From positions 213,153 through 277,152 of the forward strand of contig JACKPW010000008.1 in the NCBI GenBank assembly GCA_024233215.1: DNA of 64,000 nt, in the 5' to 3' direction. Position 1 is the stretch's first letter. Each line of letters begins with the position of its first letter. The position numbers and the translations under genes are program-made. The notes under the pieces are model-generated. The model was given only the letters and a program-made list of their open reading frames with translations. It was not told the DNA's origin and ran no database searches. Source of the stretch: Verrucomicrobiales bacterium (GTDB taxonomy: Bacteria; Verrucomicrobiota; Verrucomicrobiia; Limisphaerales; J093). Shown here one piece after another: positions 57,816-64,000 of this stretch.

Positions 57816-59138
57816 TCACCCCGCGGAATCCCGCACCTCTCCCGCCGCCGCAAACACCTCCTGCACCGGCACCCCCGACCGTTCCGCCAGTTTCCGGCAA
57901 CTCTCGTACTCCGGCGCCCACTGCACCCGCCGGCCGTCCAACCGCCCCTCCTTCACGGTCACAGGACCGAAACGCGTGGAAACCTCGAGGAAACGACGAC
58001 GCAGTTTGCGCCGTTCCGCCACCGTCTGCCGCAGGCCGAACGCCGTCGTTTCTGTCAGTATTCGCCGGGCAAACTCATCCGCCCGTTCCACCGGACAGAG
58101 CAACGTCACCAGCACGCCGGGACGTTGTTTCTTCATCTGGACCGGGGTGCAAAAGGCGTCCAAGGCCCCCGCCGCCAGCGCCCGCTCCAGGAAGTCGCCC
58201 AGTACTTCTCCGGAAACGTCGTCCAGATTCGTCTCCAGCACGGCCACCCGGTCCTGTTCCCAGTCCGAAGCGAACTCGCCCTGAGCCACCGCCCCCCCCA
58301 GAACCGCCCGCAACACGTTCGGCCGGGTGCGATTCTCCCGCGTGCCCAGGCCATACCCCACTTTCACCGGCCGCAGACCGCTCGCGGGACCGAACGACTC
58401 GGCGAATTCCACGAGCAAGGCCGCCCCGGTCGGCGTCACCAACTCGCCCGGTTCCTCGCACTGAGAATACGGCACCCCCCGTTGCGCGAACAACTCGACC
58501 GTCGCCGGCACCGGCACCGGCAACCGGCCGTGCGCGCAATCCACGAAACCGGTCCCCTCGGTCACCGCCGACGCCAGCAGCCGCGGTTTGCCGAGCAATT
58601 CCAGCCCAATGCAAGCGCCCACGATATCCACGATCGAGTCCACCGCCCCCACCTCGTGGAAATGAACCTCGTCCGCCGGCAATCCATGCACCTTGCCTTC
58701 AGCCTCCGCCAACCGGGCAAACACGGCCGTCGACCGCTCCTTCACCCACTCGCTCAACGGACTGGCAGCGATGAGTTCGCGAATGTCCCGGAAGTTCCGC
58801 GCCTCGTCGTGATGATGAGCGGTGTTCGCACCGGCCTCGTGCCCGTGATGATGCCCGTGAACCTGGCCGTGTTCATGCCCCCCGTGGTGGGGATGATCCT
58901 GGGCGGCGGCGGCACGGTGCGAATGGTGGCCGTGGGCCCCGTGTTCCAGGTGGACGTCAAACTTCGTGCCGCTGATCCCGCCCTGTTGACGTTTGGCTGA
59001 ATGCAGATGAAATCCCCCGACGTTCAACGTGGCCAGCGCATCCTGGAGTTGCCGGAATTCCACGCCCAGATCGAGCAGCGCCCCCACAAACATGTCGCCG
59101 CTGATGCCACTGCTGAGATCGAGATAGAGCGTGTTCAT
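57816..59138 (-). CDS. larC: LarC, nickel-pincer cofactor synthesis protein
   Basis: A 440-aa protein that inserts nickel into the pyridinium dithiocarboxylate mononucleotide cofactor of lactate racemase-type enzymes. The N-terminus LYLDLSSGISGDMFVGALLDLG is typical. A histidine-rich loop of about 30 residues lies near 70-110 (HGHHSHRAAAAQ, HPHHGGHEHG, HGHHHGHEAG), suited to nickel binding. Later motifs are EVHFHEVGAVDSIVDIVG, VTPTGAALL and AVLETNLDDVSGEVLG. In Lactobacillus the protein is made by a frameshift; here it is one continuous frame. larB follows upstream in the operon sense at 59281-60093. Confidence 0.93.
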   Translation of the reverse strand: MNTLYLDLSSGISGDMFVGALLDLGVEFRQLQDALATLNVGGFHLHSAKRQQGGISGTKFDVHLEHGAHGHHSHRAAAAQDHPHHGGHEHGQVHGHHHGHEAGANTAHHHDEARNFRDIRELIAASPLSEWVKERSTAVFARLAEAEGKVHGLPADEVHFHEVGAVDSIVDIVGACIGLELLGKPRLLASAVTEGTGFVDCAHGRLPVPVPATVELFAQRGVPYSQCEEPGELVTPTGAALLVEFAESFGPASGLRPVKVGYGLGTRENRTRPNVLRAVLGGAVAQGEFASDWEQDRVAVLETNLDDVSGEVLGDFLERALAAGALDAFCTPVQMKKQRPGVLVTLLCPVERADEFARRILTETTAFGLRQTVAERRKLRRRFLEVSTRFGPVTVKEGRLDGRRVQWAPEYESCRKLAERSGVPVQEVFAAAGEVRDSAG

Positions 59139-59162
59139 GCTGGCAGAACGAGTCCAGCCGCG

Positions 59163-59188
59163 GATGCACGCAAATGCACGCAGATGAA
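59163..59188. repeat. Interspersed ATCTGCG-type repeat, inverted copy
   Basis: The reverse complement reads roughly GTTCATCTGCGTGCATTTGCGTGCATC, like the repeats at 59273-59303 and 62940-62970 but in the other orientation and more diverged. It forms a pair with 59273-59303 around a 100-bp spacer between larC and larB. Confidence 0.55.
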
Positions 59189-59272
59189 CCCGAGTCGTTC
59201 CGCCACCTCCGCGGGGCATCCACTCCGCCCCGGACAGAAGGTGAGCTTCGGCTTTCTCGCCTGGGATTCCCT

Positions 59273-59303
59273 ATCCGCGTTCATCTGTGTTCCTCTGCGG
59301 TGT
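59273..59303. repeat. Interspersed repeat overlapping the end of larB
   Basis: The unit ATCCGCGTTCATCTGTGTTCC followed by TCTGCGGTGT matches a unit at 62940-62970. The larB stop codon (59281-59283) and its last seven codons (encoding DTAEEHR) lie inside it, so the repeat has supplied the C-terminus of LarB. Confidence 0.65.
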
Positions 59304-60093
59304 CACCCCGCCCGGACTCCGCCGCGAGGGCGTTGATCTGGCTGGCCGCAAAGCCGGCGCCAAACCCGTTGTCAATGTTCACCACCGTCACCCCGCTGCC
59401 GCAACTGTTCAGCATCCCAAGCAAAGCCGCCACGCCGCCAAAGCTCGCGCCATAGCCAATGCTGGTCGGAACCGCGATCACCGGCCGCGACACCAAGCCC
59501 GCCACGACACTCGGCAACGCCCCCTCCATTCCCGCCACCACCACGATGACATTGGCCGCCTGGACGGTGTCGAGTCGCCCCAACAAACGGTGCAGCCCCG
59601 CCACGCCGACGTCGTAGATTCGCTCCACCCGGTTGCCCATGACGTCCGCGGTCACCGCGGCCTCCTCCGCCACCGGCAAATCGCTGGTGCCGGCGCAGAC
59701 GACCGCGACCGACCCGGGGCGTTTCGCCAGCGGCTTCCTCTCAATCGTGATGCAGCGGGCCGCCTCGTGGTGGACCGCCTTGCCCAACCGGCGTTGGACC
59801 GCCACCGCATGCTTCGCCGTGACACGCGTGATCAGCACCCGACCTTCGTGTTTCCAGAGCCGGGCGGCAATCTGCGTGACCTGTTGCGGGGTCTTGCCCG
59901 CGCCGAAGATCACCTCCGGAAAGCCCTGCCGCAATCCCCGATGGACGTCCACCTGGGCAAAGCCGAGATCCGCCACGGGCGCGGCACGGAAAGCGCGAAG
60001 CACTCGGGCAATGTCCACCTTCCCGGCTCTGAACTCCTCAAGCAGGGCAATGGCCTCAGCAGTTAGCACAGCCGGAAAAGTGCCACGCAGCAC
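59281..60093 (-). CDS. larB: LarB, nickel-pincer cofactor synthesis protein
   Basis: A 270-aa protein with a PurE-like (AIRC) fold that carboxylates nicotinic acid adenine dinucleotide, the first step to the nickel-pincer cofactor. Core segments are FGAGKTPQQVTQIAARLWKH, VAVVCAGTSDLPVAEEAAVTADVMGN, RIYDVGVAGLHRLLGRL, VVVAGMEGALPSVVAGLVSRPVIAVPTSIGYG and SCGSGVTVVNIDNGFGAG. The start is a GTG at 60093; the first ATG is far inside the conserved region, so the GTG or a close codon is used. No larA or larE lies in the window, so the pathway must be completed elsewhere. Confidence 0.93.
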   Translation of the reverse strand: MLRGTFPAVLTAEAIALLEEFRAGKVDIARVLRAFRAAPVADLGFAQVDVHRGLRQGFPEVIFGAGKTPQQVTQIAARLWKHEGRVLITRVTAKHAVAVQRRLGKAVHHEAARCITIERKPLAKRPGSVAVVCAGTSDLPVAEEAAVTADVMGNRVERIYDVGVAGLHRLLGRLDTVQAANVIVVVAGMEGALPSVVAGLVSRPVIAVPTSIGYGASFGGVAALLGMLNSCGSGVTVVNIDNGFGAGFAASQINALAAESGRGDTAEEHR

Positions 60094-60175
60094 CGGGTGG
60101 GGTCACGCGGGAAAAGCGTGACCCCCACCATGCCCCCCCCCGCCGGAACCGGGCCAGGCCTCCCTCGCGCCGGCT

Positions 60176-60754
60176 TCACCGGTCGGACCGGTCAGACTTG
60201 GGCGGCGTCTGCCCGCCCCCCGCTCCGCCCCCCGCCGGCCCGGGCACAAACTTCAGCGCCACACCGTTGATGCAGTAGCGCAAATTGGTGGGGGTGGGGA
60301 AACCTTCCCCCTTGAACACGTGCCCCAGGTGTCCGCCACACACCGCGCACAGCACCTCGGTACGAACCATGCCCATCGCGAAATCATCCCGCGTGATGAC
60401 GTTCTTCGCGTCGGCGGGATCGTAGAAGGACGGCCAACCGCAGTGCGAATCGAACTTCTGGTTCGACGAAAACAGCTCGGCACCGCATCCCGCACAGTAG
60501 TAAGTCCCCTGGCCCTGGCGTCTGAACTGCTCGTAAACCGGGCCGAAAGGCCGTTCTGTGGCGGCGTGGCGCAACACCTGGTACTGCTCCTGGCTGAGTT
60601 GCGCCCGCCATTCGGCATCGGTCTTGACGACCTTGTTCGTCGGTGGCGGAGGCGGTTGTCGATAGGCTTCCATACGCGTCGTGGCGGCAGGGCGGCAGGC
60701 CGAGAGCGAGGCCATCATCCCAACCAATAATGTCAAGCAGTCGAGCTGTCCCAT
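60176..60754 (-). CDS. msrB: Lipoprotein methionine-R-sulfoxide reductase
   Basis: A 192-aa exported repair enzyme for oxidised methionine. The signal MGQLDCLTLLVGMMASLSAC ends in a lipobox-like LSAC at about residue 20, so it should be a membrane-attached lipoprotein. The MsrB domain has both zinc cysteine pairs (YYCAGCGAEL and VLCAVCGGHLGHVF), DSHCGWPSFYDP and the catalytic cysteine in RYCINGVALKFVP. After that comes a Gly/Pro-rich tail (about 25 residues). The ATG at 60754 is preferred to a start three codons upstream. Confidence 0.93.
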   Translation of the reverse strand: MGQLDCLTLLVGMMASLSACRPAATTRMEAYRQPPPPPTNKVVKTDAEWRAQLSQEQYQVLRHAATERPFGPVYEQFRRQGQGTYYCAGCGAELFSSNQKFDSHCGWPSFYDPADAKNVITRDDFAMGMVRTEVLCAVCGGHLGHVFKGEGFPTPTNLRYCINGVALKFVPGPAGGGAGGGQTPPKSDRSDR

Positions 60755-60798
60755 GGCCCGCAAGTTACCGCGCCCCGCGCCCGACGCAAGTGCGCCCC

Positions 60799-60940
60799 GG
60801 GGTCAGTCCCGAGTATTGTAGTCATGGCCCGGCCGTAGGTCCCGGCATGGCGGTGCAGTCGCGACCGGCTGACCGAGACCGGCATCCCGGGGCAAGCGGC
60901 GTCCGGAAGGCAAAAGGGCATGATACTATTGACTGACCCC
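60799..60940. repeat. Small element with inverted GGGGTCAG ends, upstream of uvrC
   Basis: The left end GGGGTCAGTCCCGAGTATTG and the reverse complement of the right end GGGGTCAGTCAATAGTATCA are alike, and inner parts (TAGTCATGGCCC / TATCATGCCC) also pair. The element is 142 bp with no gene inside. Its ends match the repeats at 21169 and 21304, so the three belong to one family. It lies 47 bp before uvrC, and its right end may reach into the uvrC promoter. Confidence 0.7.
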
Positions 60941-60987
60941 TTCGCGGGTCTGGCACATTGCCTGCGGCGCACTTGGATTGACCCGTC

Positions 60988-62646
60988 ATGCCGGCGACCG
61001 ATCAGACCCGTGGCAAACTCAGCACGGTGCCGCACAAACCGGGCGTGTACCTGATGAAGGACCGCTTCGGTACGGTGATCTATGTCGGCAAGGCGCGCGA
61101 CCTGCGGCGGCGCGTCAGCCAGTATTTCCATCCGTCGCGGCGCCAGGGCTGGGATCTCAAGTTGAACGCGCTCATCGAGGCCATTCACGATTTCGACGTG
61201 CATGTGGTGCGCAGCGATGCGGAGGCGCTCCTGCTCGAGGGCCGGTTGATCAAGGAGTTCCGGCCGCGCTACAACATCAGCTTCCGCGATGACAAGAACT
61301 TCCTCCTGCTCAAGGTCAACCTGAACGACCCCATCCCGCGCTTCACCTTCACCCGGTTGCGGAACGACGAACAGGCGCGTTATTTCGGGCCGTTCGTCAG
61401 TTCGGGTGCCTTGAAGCGGACCCTCAATCTGGTCCGCCACAAGTTCAACCTGCGCGGCTGCCGGCCGCTCACCCCCGGCGAGGCGGACTACAAGCACTGC
61501 CTCTACGCGCATCTGAAGGTCTGCACGGCGCCCTGCATCGGCAACGTCACGCTCGAACAGTACCGGATGCAGGTGCAGGCAGCCTGCGACTTCCTGGACG
61601 GGCAGTGCGCCGAAATGGCGGGGCAACTCGAAGCCGACATGCGCCGGGCCGCTGCGAACCTGGAGTTCGAGAAAGCCGCCCAGTTGCGCGACCTGCTCGA
61701 CGACATCCGCCGGACCACCCAACGCACCGAGAAGTTCGAGCGGGTGCCCTACAACCTGCCGGTTGCGGTCAATCCGACCAAGGACCTGGAGGAACTCGCG
61801 GAACTGCTCGACCTGCCCGCTCCGCCCGCGCGTATCGAAGGCTTCGACATCTCGAACATCAGTGGCACGTTCATGGTGTCGTCGATGGTCTGTTTTCGCA
61901 ACGGCCGACCGGATCGCGCGGCCTATCGGCGCTTCCGCATCAAGGACGTGGCCGGCCAGGATGATTTCGCCTGCATGGCGGAGACCATCCGGCGGCGGTA
62001 CACGCGGGTGCTCCGCGAGATGAAGGGCAAGGGGGCCCAACCGACCCCCGGTGCGGGCGGGGGCCAGCCTTCGCCACAGGATTTCCAGCAACTGGTGGAC
62101 GAGGTTGCCGCGGCGGCGAAACGTGGTCCGGTGAAAGCCTCGGAACAGGCGGAGAATCCGAACCGCCGACTGCCCGACCTGATCCTCATCGACGGCGGCA
62201 AGGGACAACTGAACGCGGCGGTGGGCGAACTGGCAAAGCTGGGACTCGAGCAGATCCCGGTCATCGGCCTCGCGAAGGAGTTCGAGGAGATTCACCGTCC
62301 CGGCCAGACGACGCCATTGCGATTGAGTCATGACACCGGCGCACTGAAACTGCTCCAACGGGTGCGCGACGAATCCCATCGCCTGGCGAACACCTATAAC
62401 GCCCAACTCCGTCTGCGCCGCATTTCCGAGAGCCTGCTGGACGAGTTCCCCGGCATCGGTGAGGCCCGTAAGAAGGCGTTGTTCAAGCGGTTCGGTTCGA
62501 TCCAACGCCTCCGCCAGGCAAGCGTCGAGGAGATCGCCACGGTCCCCGGTTTCGGCGGGAAGACCGCCGCGGACCTCAAAGCGTTCCTGGAATCCCGTTC
62601 CGCAAAGGACCGCGCAGCCGGGACGGAATCAGGACGGGCGGGTTGA
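60988..62646 (+). CDS. uvrC: Excinuclease ABC subunit C
   Basis: The endonuclease that cuts on both sides of a lesion in nucleotide excision repair. A GIY-YIG domain opens the protein (GVYLMKDRFGTVIYVGKARDLRRRV), the UVR motif region is at about 205-245 (LEFEKAAQLRDLLDDI), the RNase H-like part is at about 285-430 (IEGFDISNISGTFMVSSMV, LILIDGGKGQLNAAV) and helix-hairpin-helix repeats end it (FPGIGEARKKALFKRFGS, VPGFGGKTAADLK). At 552 aa it is shorter than E. coli UvrC (610) but has every domain. A 40-residue Pro/Gly-rich insert (about 345-385) is not typical. A 60799-60940 repeat lies directly upstream. Confidence 0.96.
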   Translation: MPATDQTRGKLSTVPHKPGVYLMKDRFGTVIYVGKARDLRRRVSQYFHPSRRQGWDLKLNALIEAIHDFDVHVVRSDAEALLLEGRLIKEFRPRYNISFRDDKNFLLLKVNLNDPIPRFTFTRLRNDEQARYFGPFVSSGALKRTLNLVRHKFNLRGCRPLTPGEADYKHCLYAHLKVCTAPCIGNVTLEQYRMQVQAACDFLDGQCAEMAGQLEADMRRAAANLEFEKAAQLRDLLDDIRRTTQRTEKFERVPYNLPVAVNPTKDLEELAELLDLPAPPARIEGFDISNISGTFMVSSMVCFRNGRPDRAAYRRFRIKDVAGQDDFACMAETIRRRYTRVLREMKGKGAQPTPGAGGGQPSPQDFQQLVDEVAAAAKRGPVKASEQAENPNRRLPDLILIDGGKGQLNAAVGELAKLGLEQIPVIGLAKEFEEIHRPGQTTPLRLSHDTGALKLLQRVRDESHRLANTYNAQLRLRRISESLLDEFPGIGEARKKALFKRFGSIQRLRQASVEEIATVPGFGGKTAADLKAFLESRSAKDRAAGTESGRAG

Positions 62647-62650
62647 CCTC

Positions 62651-62675
62651 TGACAGCGCCGTAACGGTGCTGTCA
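62651..62675 (+). terminator. Hairpin after uvrC
   Basis: TGACAGCGCCG-TAA-CGGTGCTGTCA is an 11-bp stem with one G-T pair and a 3-nt loop. It starts 5 bp after the uvrC stop codon. No U-run follows. Confidence 0.6.
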
Positions 62676-63005
62676 AACCGGGGAGCGCACGCGGCTCGCG
62701 TGCCGTGCCCGGCGGCCCGCCGGGCAAATCCGAACCGTCCTGAGGTCACGGTTCGCTGACTGTGCCATGCCGCCGGGAACCAGTCGGGGAGCCGCTGATT
62801 GGAGCAGCCGGGCCGGCCGCGCTCCCCATTGCTGCTGCCTGGATCCAGCGAACAGCCTGCACAGTCATCCGCTCTTGCCGGTGGGCTCAGCGCATCTGAC
62901 GGGCATTGCGGACTCACGCCAAAGAGTCTCCCGGCGCTTATCCGCGTCCATCTGCGTTCATCTGCGGTTTCCGGTCGGGGCTACAGCCCGTTCCCGGTCG
63001 CGGCC
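62676..63005. other. Intergenic region between convergent uvrC and secA
   Basis: This 330-bp gap holds no convincing gene. It contains the repeat at 62940-62970, and a short inverted repeat GGGCT-AC-AGCCC at about 62979-62990 that may end the secA transcript. Confidence 0.5.
62940..62970. repeat. Interspersed ATCTGCG-type repeat
   Basis: ATCCGCGTCCATCTGCGTTC followed by ATCTGCGGTTT, very close to the unit at 59273-59303. It lies 36 bp past the secA stop. Confidence 0.65.
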
Positions 63006-64000
63006 CTATTTCCCGCAGCACTGCTTGTACTTCTTGCCACTGCCGCAGGGGCACGGATCGTTGCGGCCCACCTTGGGCCCGGTGCGGACGGGACGCGCCT
63101 TGGTGACCGCCTCGGTGGCTTCGGACACCATGTCACTGGCGGCGGTGCCGTCGGGCGCCGCCGTGGCGCCACCGCCACCGAGCGTCTGGGCCTGGGCATG
63201 CTGGGTGCGCTGCGGCAGGTTTCGCAGGAAGTTCTCGAACGCCATCATGCTCGAAGCGCTGCGGAAGACGTTATGGCAGATCTCCGTCTTGATGTTGATC
63301 ATCAAGTCGTCGAAAAGCTTGAACGCCTCGATCTTGTACTCGATGAGCGGATCGCGCTGGCCATGGGCCCGAAGGCCGATGCTGTACCGCAGGCTGTCGA
63401 TGCTGTAGAGGTGTTCCTGCCAGAGGCGGTCGATGGCACTGAGGATGGTGTAGCGCTCGACGGTCTTGAGCCCCTCCGGTTCCTCGTACTTGACCTTGAT
63501 TTCGTAGGCGTGGCGGACGCTTTCGATGAGAAACTGCGCGAGCGCGAACTGGGCCGCACTGAGCCCCTCGAACAACGAGCCCTGAACGGGATCCTCGCTG
63601 CCGGCGTTCGCCACCTCGACCATCTTCTCCTCCGGAATCCCCAGCGGGAAGTTCAGGTTGACCCAGTCCGACAACGCGCGCTTGTCCCATTCCAACGCGT
63701 CGGCGGTTGACGAGGTGGTCTGGCGCACCTTCTCGACCACGACCTCCTCGATGATGTCCATCAGGCGGTCGCGAACATCGTCGGCATGGATGATCTCGTT
63801 ACGGAAGCCGTAGACGATCTCACGCTGGCGGTTCATGACATCGTCATACTCCAGCGTGCGTTTGCGGATCTGGAAGTTGTGCTGCTCGACGCGTTTCTGG
63901 GCCTGGCCGATGGAGCGGTTCAGGAACGGATGCTCCAGTTCCTGGCCCTCCTCCACTCCCACCCGCTCCATGATCTTCACGATCCGGTCGGACCCGAACA
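63006..64000 (-). CDS. secA: SecA, preprotein translocase ATPase (C-terminal part; 5' end beyond window)
   Basis: The last 331 codons or so of the motor that pushes preproteins through SecYEG. The visible frame opens with FGSDRIVKIMERVGVEEGQE, followed by NRSIGQAQKRVEQHNFQIRKRTLEYDDVMNRQREIVY (helical scaffold/wing) and RLWQEHLYSIDSLRYSIGLRAHGQRDPLIEYK. It ends with the zinc-binding tail GRNDPCPCGSGKKYKQCCGK, which contacts SecB and phospholipids. A flexible Gly/Ala/Thr linker (about 70 residues) separates tail and core. The frame is open to the window edge. Confidence 0.97.
   Translation of the reverse strand, partial: FGSDRIVKIMERVGVEEGQELEHPFLNRSIGQAQKRVEQHNFQIRKRTLEYDDVMNRQREIVYGFRNEIIHADDVRDRLMDIIEEVVVEKVRQTTSSTADALEWDKRALSDWVNLNFPLGIPEEKMVEVANAGSEDPVQGSLFEGLSAAQFALAQFLIESVRHAYEIKVKYEEPEGLKTVERYTILSAIDRLWQEHLYSIDSLRYSIGLRAHGQRDPLIEYKIEAFKLFDDLMINIKTEICHNVFRSASSMMAFENFLRNLPQRTQHAQAQTLGGGGATAAPDGTAASDMVSEATEAVTKARPVRTGPKVGRNDPCPCGSGKKYKQCCGK

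Noticed and set aside
1..64000. Prophage, integron or CRISPR-Cas locus
   Set aside because: I found no integrase, terminase, capsid, Cas or regularly spaced repeat array on either strand.

Overview
The window is high-GC DNA that looks like a chromosomal segment of a Verrucomicrobiota bacterium, probably of the Limisphaerales/Pedosphaera type. That placement is an inference from gene content: an exosortase/PEP-CTERM locus with DUF4114-type substrates, a DUF1559-type pseudopilin, a very large secreted beta-helix/heparinase-like protein, a bacterial XPB helicase, and a complex I operon with two NuoM subunits. No 16S rRNA or other decisive marker is present.

Layout. (1) 1-4.9 kb: an EtfB-EtfA single-chain fusion cut by the window edge, dihydroorotase followed in frame by a thioredoxin remnant, a free-standing AMP-binding C-terminal domain, and an EamA transporter. 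(2) 4.9-17.7 kb: a tightly packed minus-strand complex I operon read nuoA-B-C-D-I-H-J-K-L-M-M'-N, without nuoE/F/G, with a small conserved-looking ORF at its head. (3) 17.7-19.1 kb: a small membrane protein and an ECF sigma factor. (4) 19.3-25.8 kb: an XPB helicase cassette. The helicase, a 155-aa protein and a 678-aa protein are joined by ATGA overlaps, and a 607-aa protein diverges from them across two palindromic repeats. Three of the four proteins appear to carry the same XPB/Ssl2-type domain. (5) 25.9-33.5 kb: an exosortase operon (PEP-CTERM protein, repeat-rich membrane-anchored protein, exosortase, membrane protein, EpsI-like protein), a second PEP-CTERM paralogue, and a sigma-54 activator with a frameshift. 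Both PEP-CTERM genes have GG-N10-GC sigma-54 promoters next to related palindromes. (6) 33.7-44 kb: a large secreted repeat protein, an AraC regulator, an 1812-aa secreted multidomain protein and a pseudopilin. (7) 44.2-52.8 kb: a truncated acetyltransferase, a nucleotidyltransferase, a fused sugar kinase/UDP-sugar pyrophosphorylase, tRNA-Lys(TTT), a flippase, a glycosyltransferase and an M20 deacylase. (8) 52.9-57.7 kb: a MacAB-like export operon with two permease genes. (9) 57.8-64 kb: larC, larB, a lipoprotein MsrB, uvrC and the 3' part of secA, with interspersed repeats between them.

How the parts may work together. The exosortase block encodes a sorting enzyme, two substrates and probably their regulator. 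The sugar-activation pair, flippase and glycosyltransferase suggest surface polysaccharide work, which fits PEP-CTERM biology. The strongest candidates for something little described are the XPB cassette, the two-NuoM complex I with a lengthened NuoL helix, and the sigma-54-controlled PEP-CTERM pair. All calls come from reading the sequence and from memory of protein families; no search was run.
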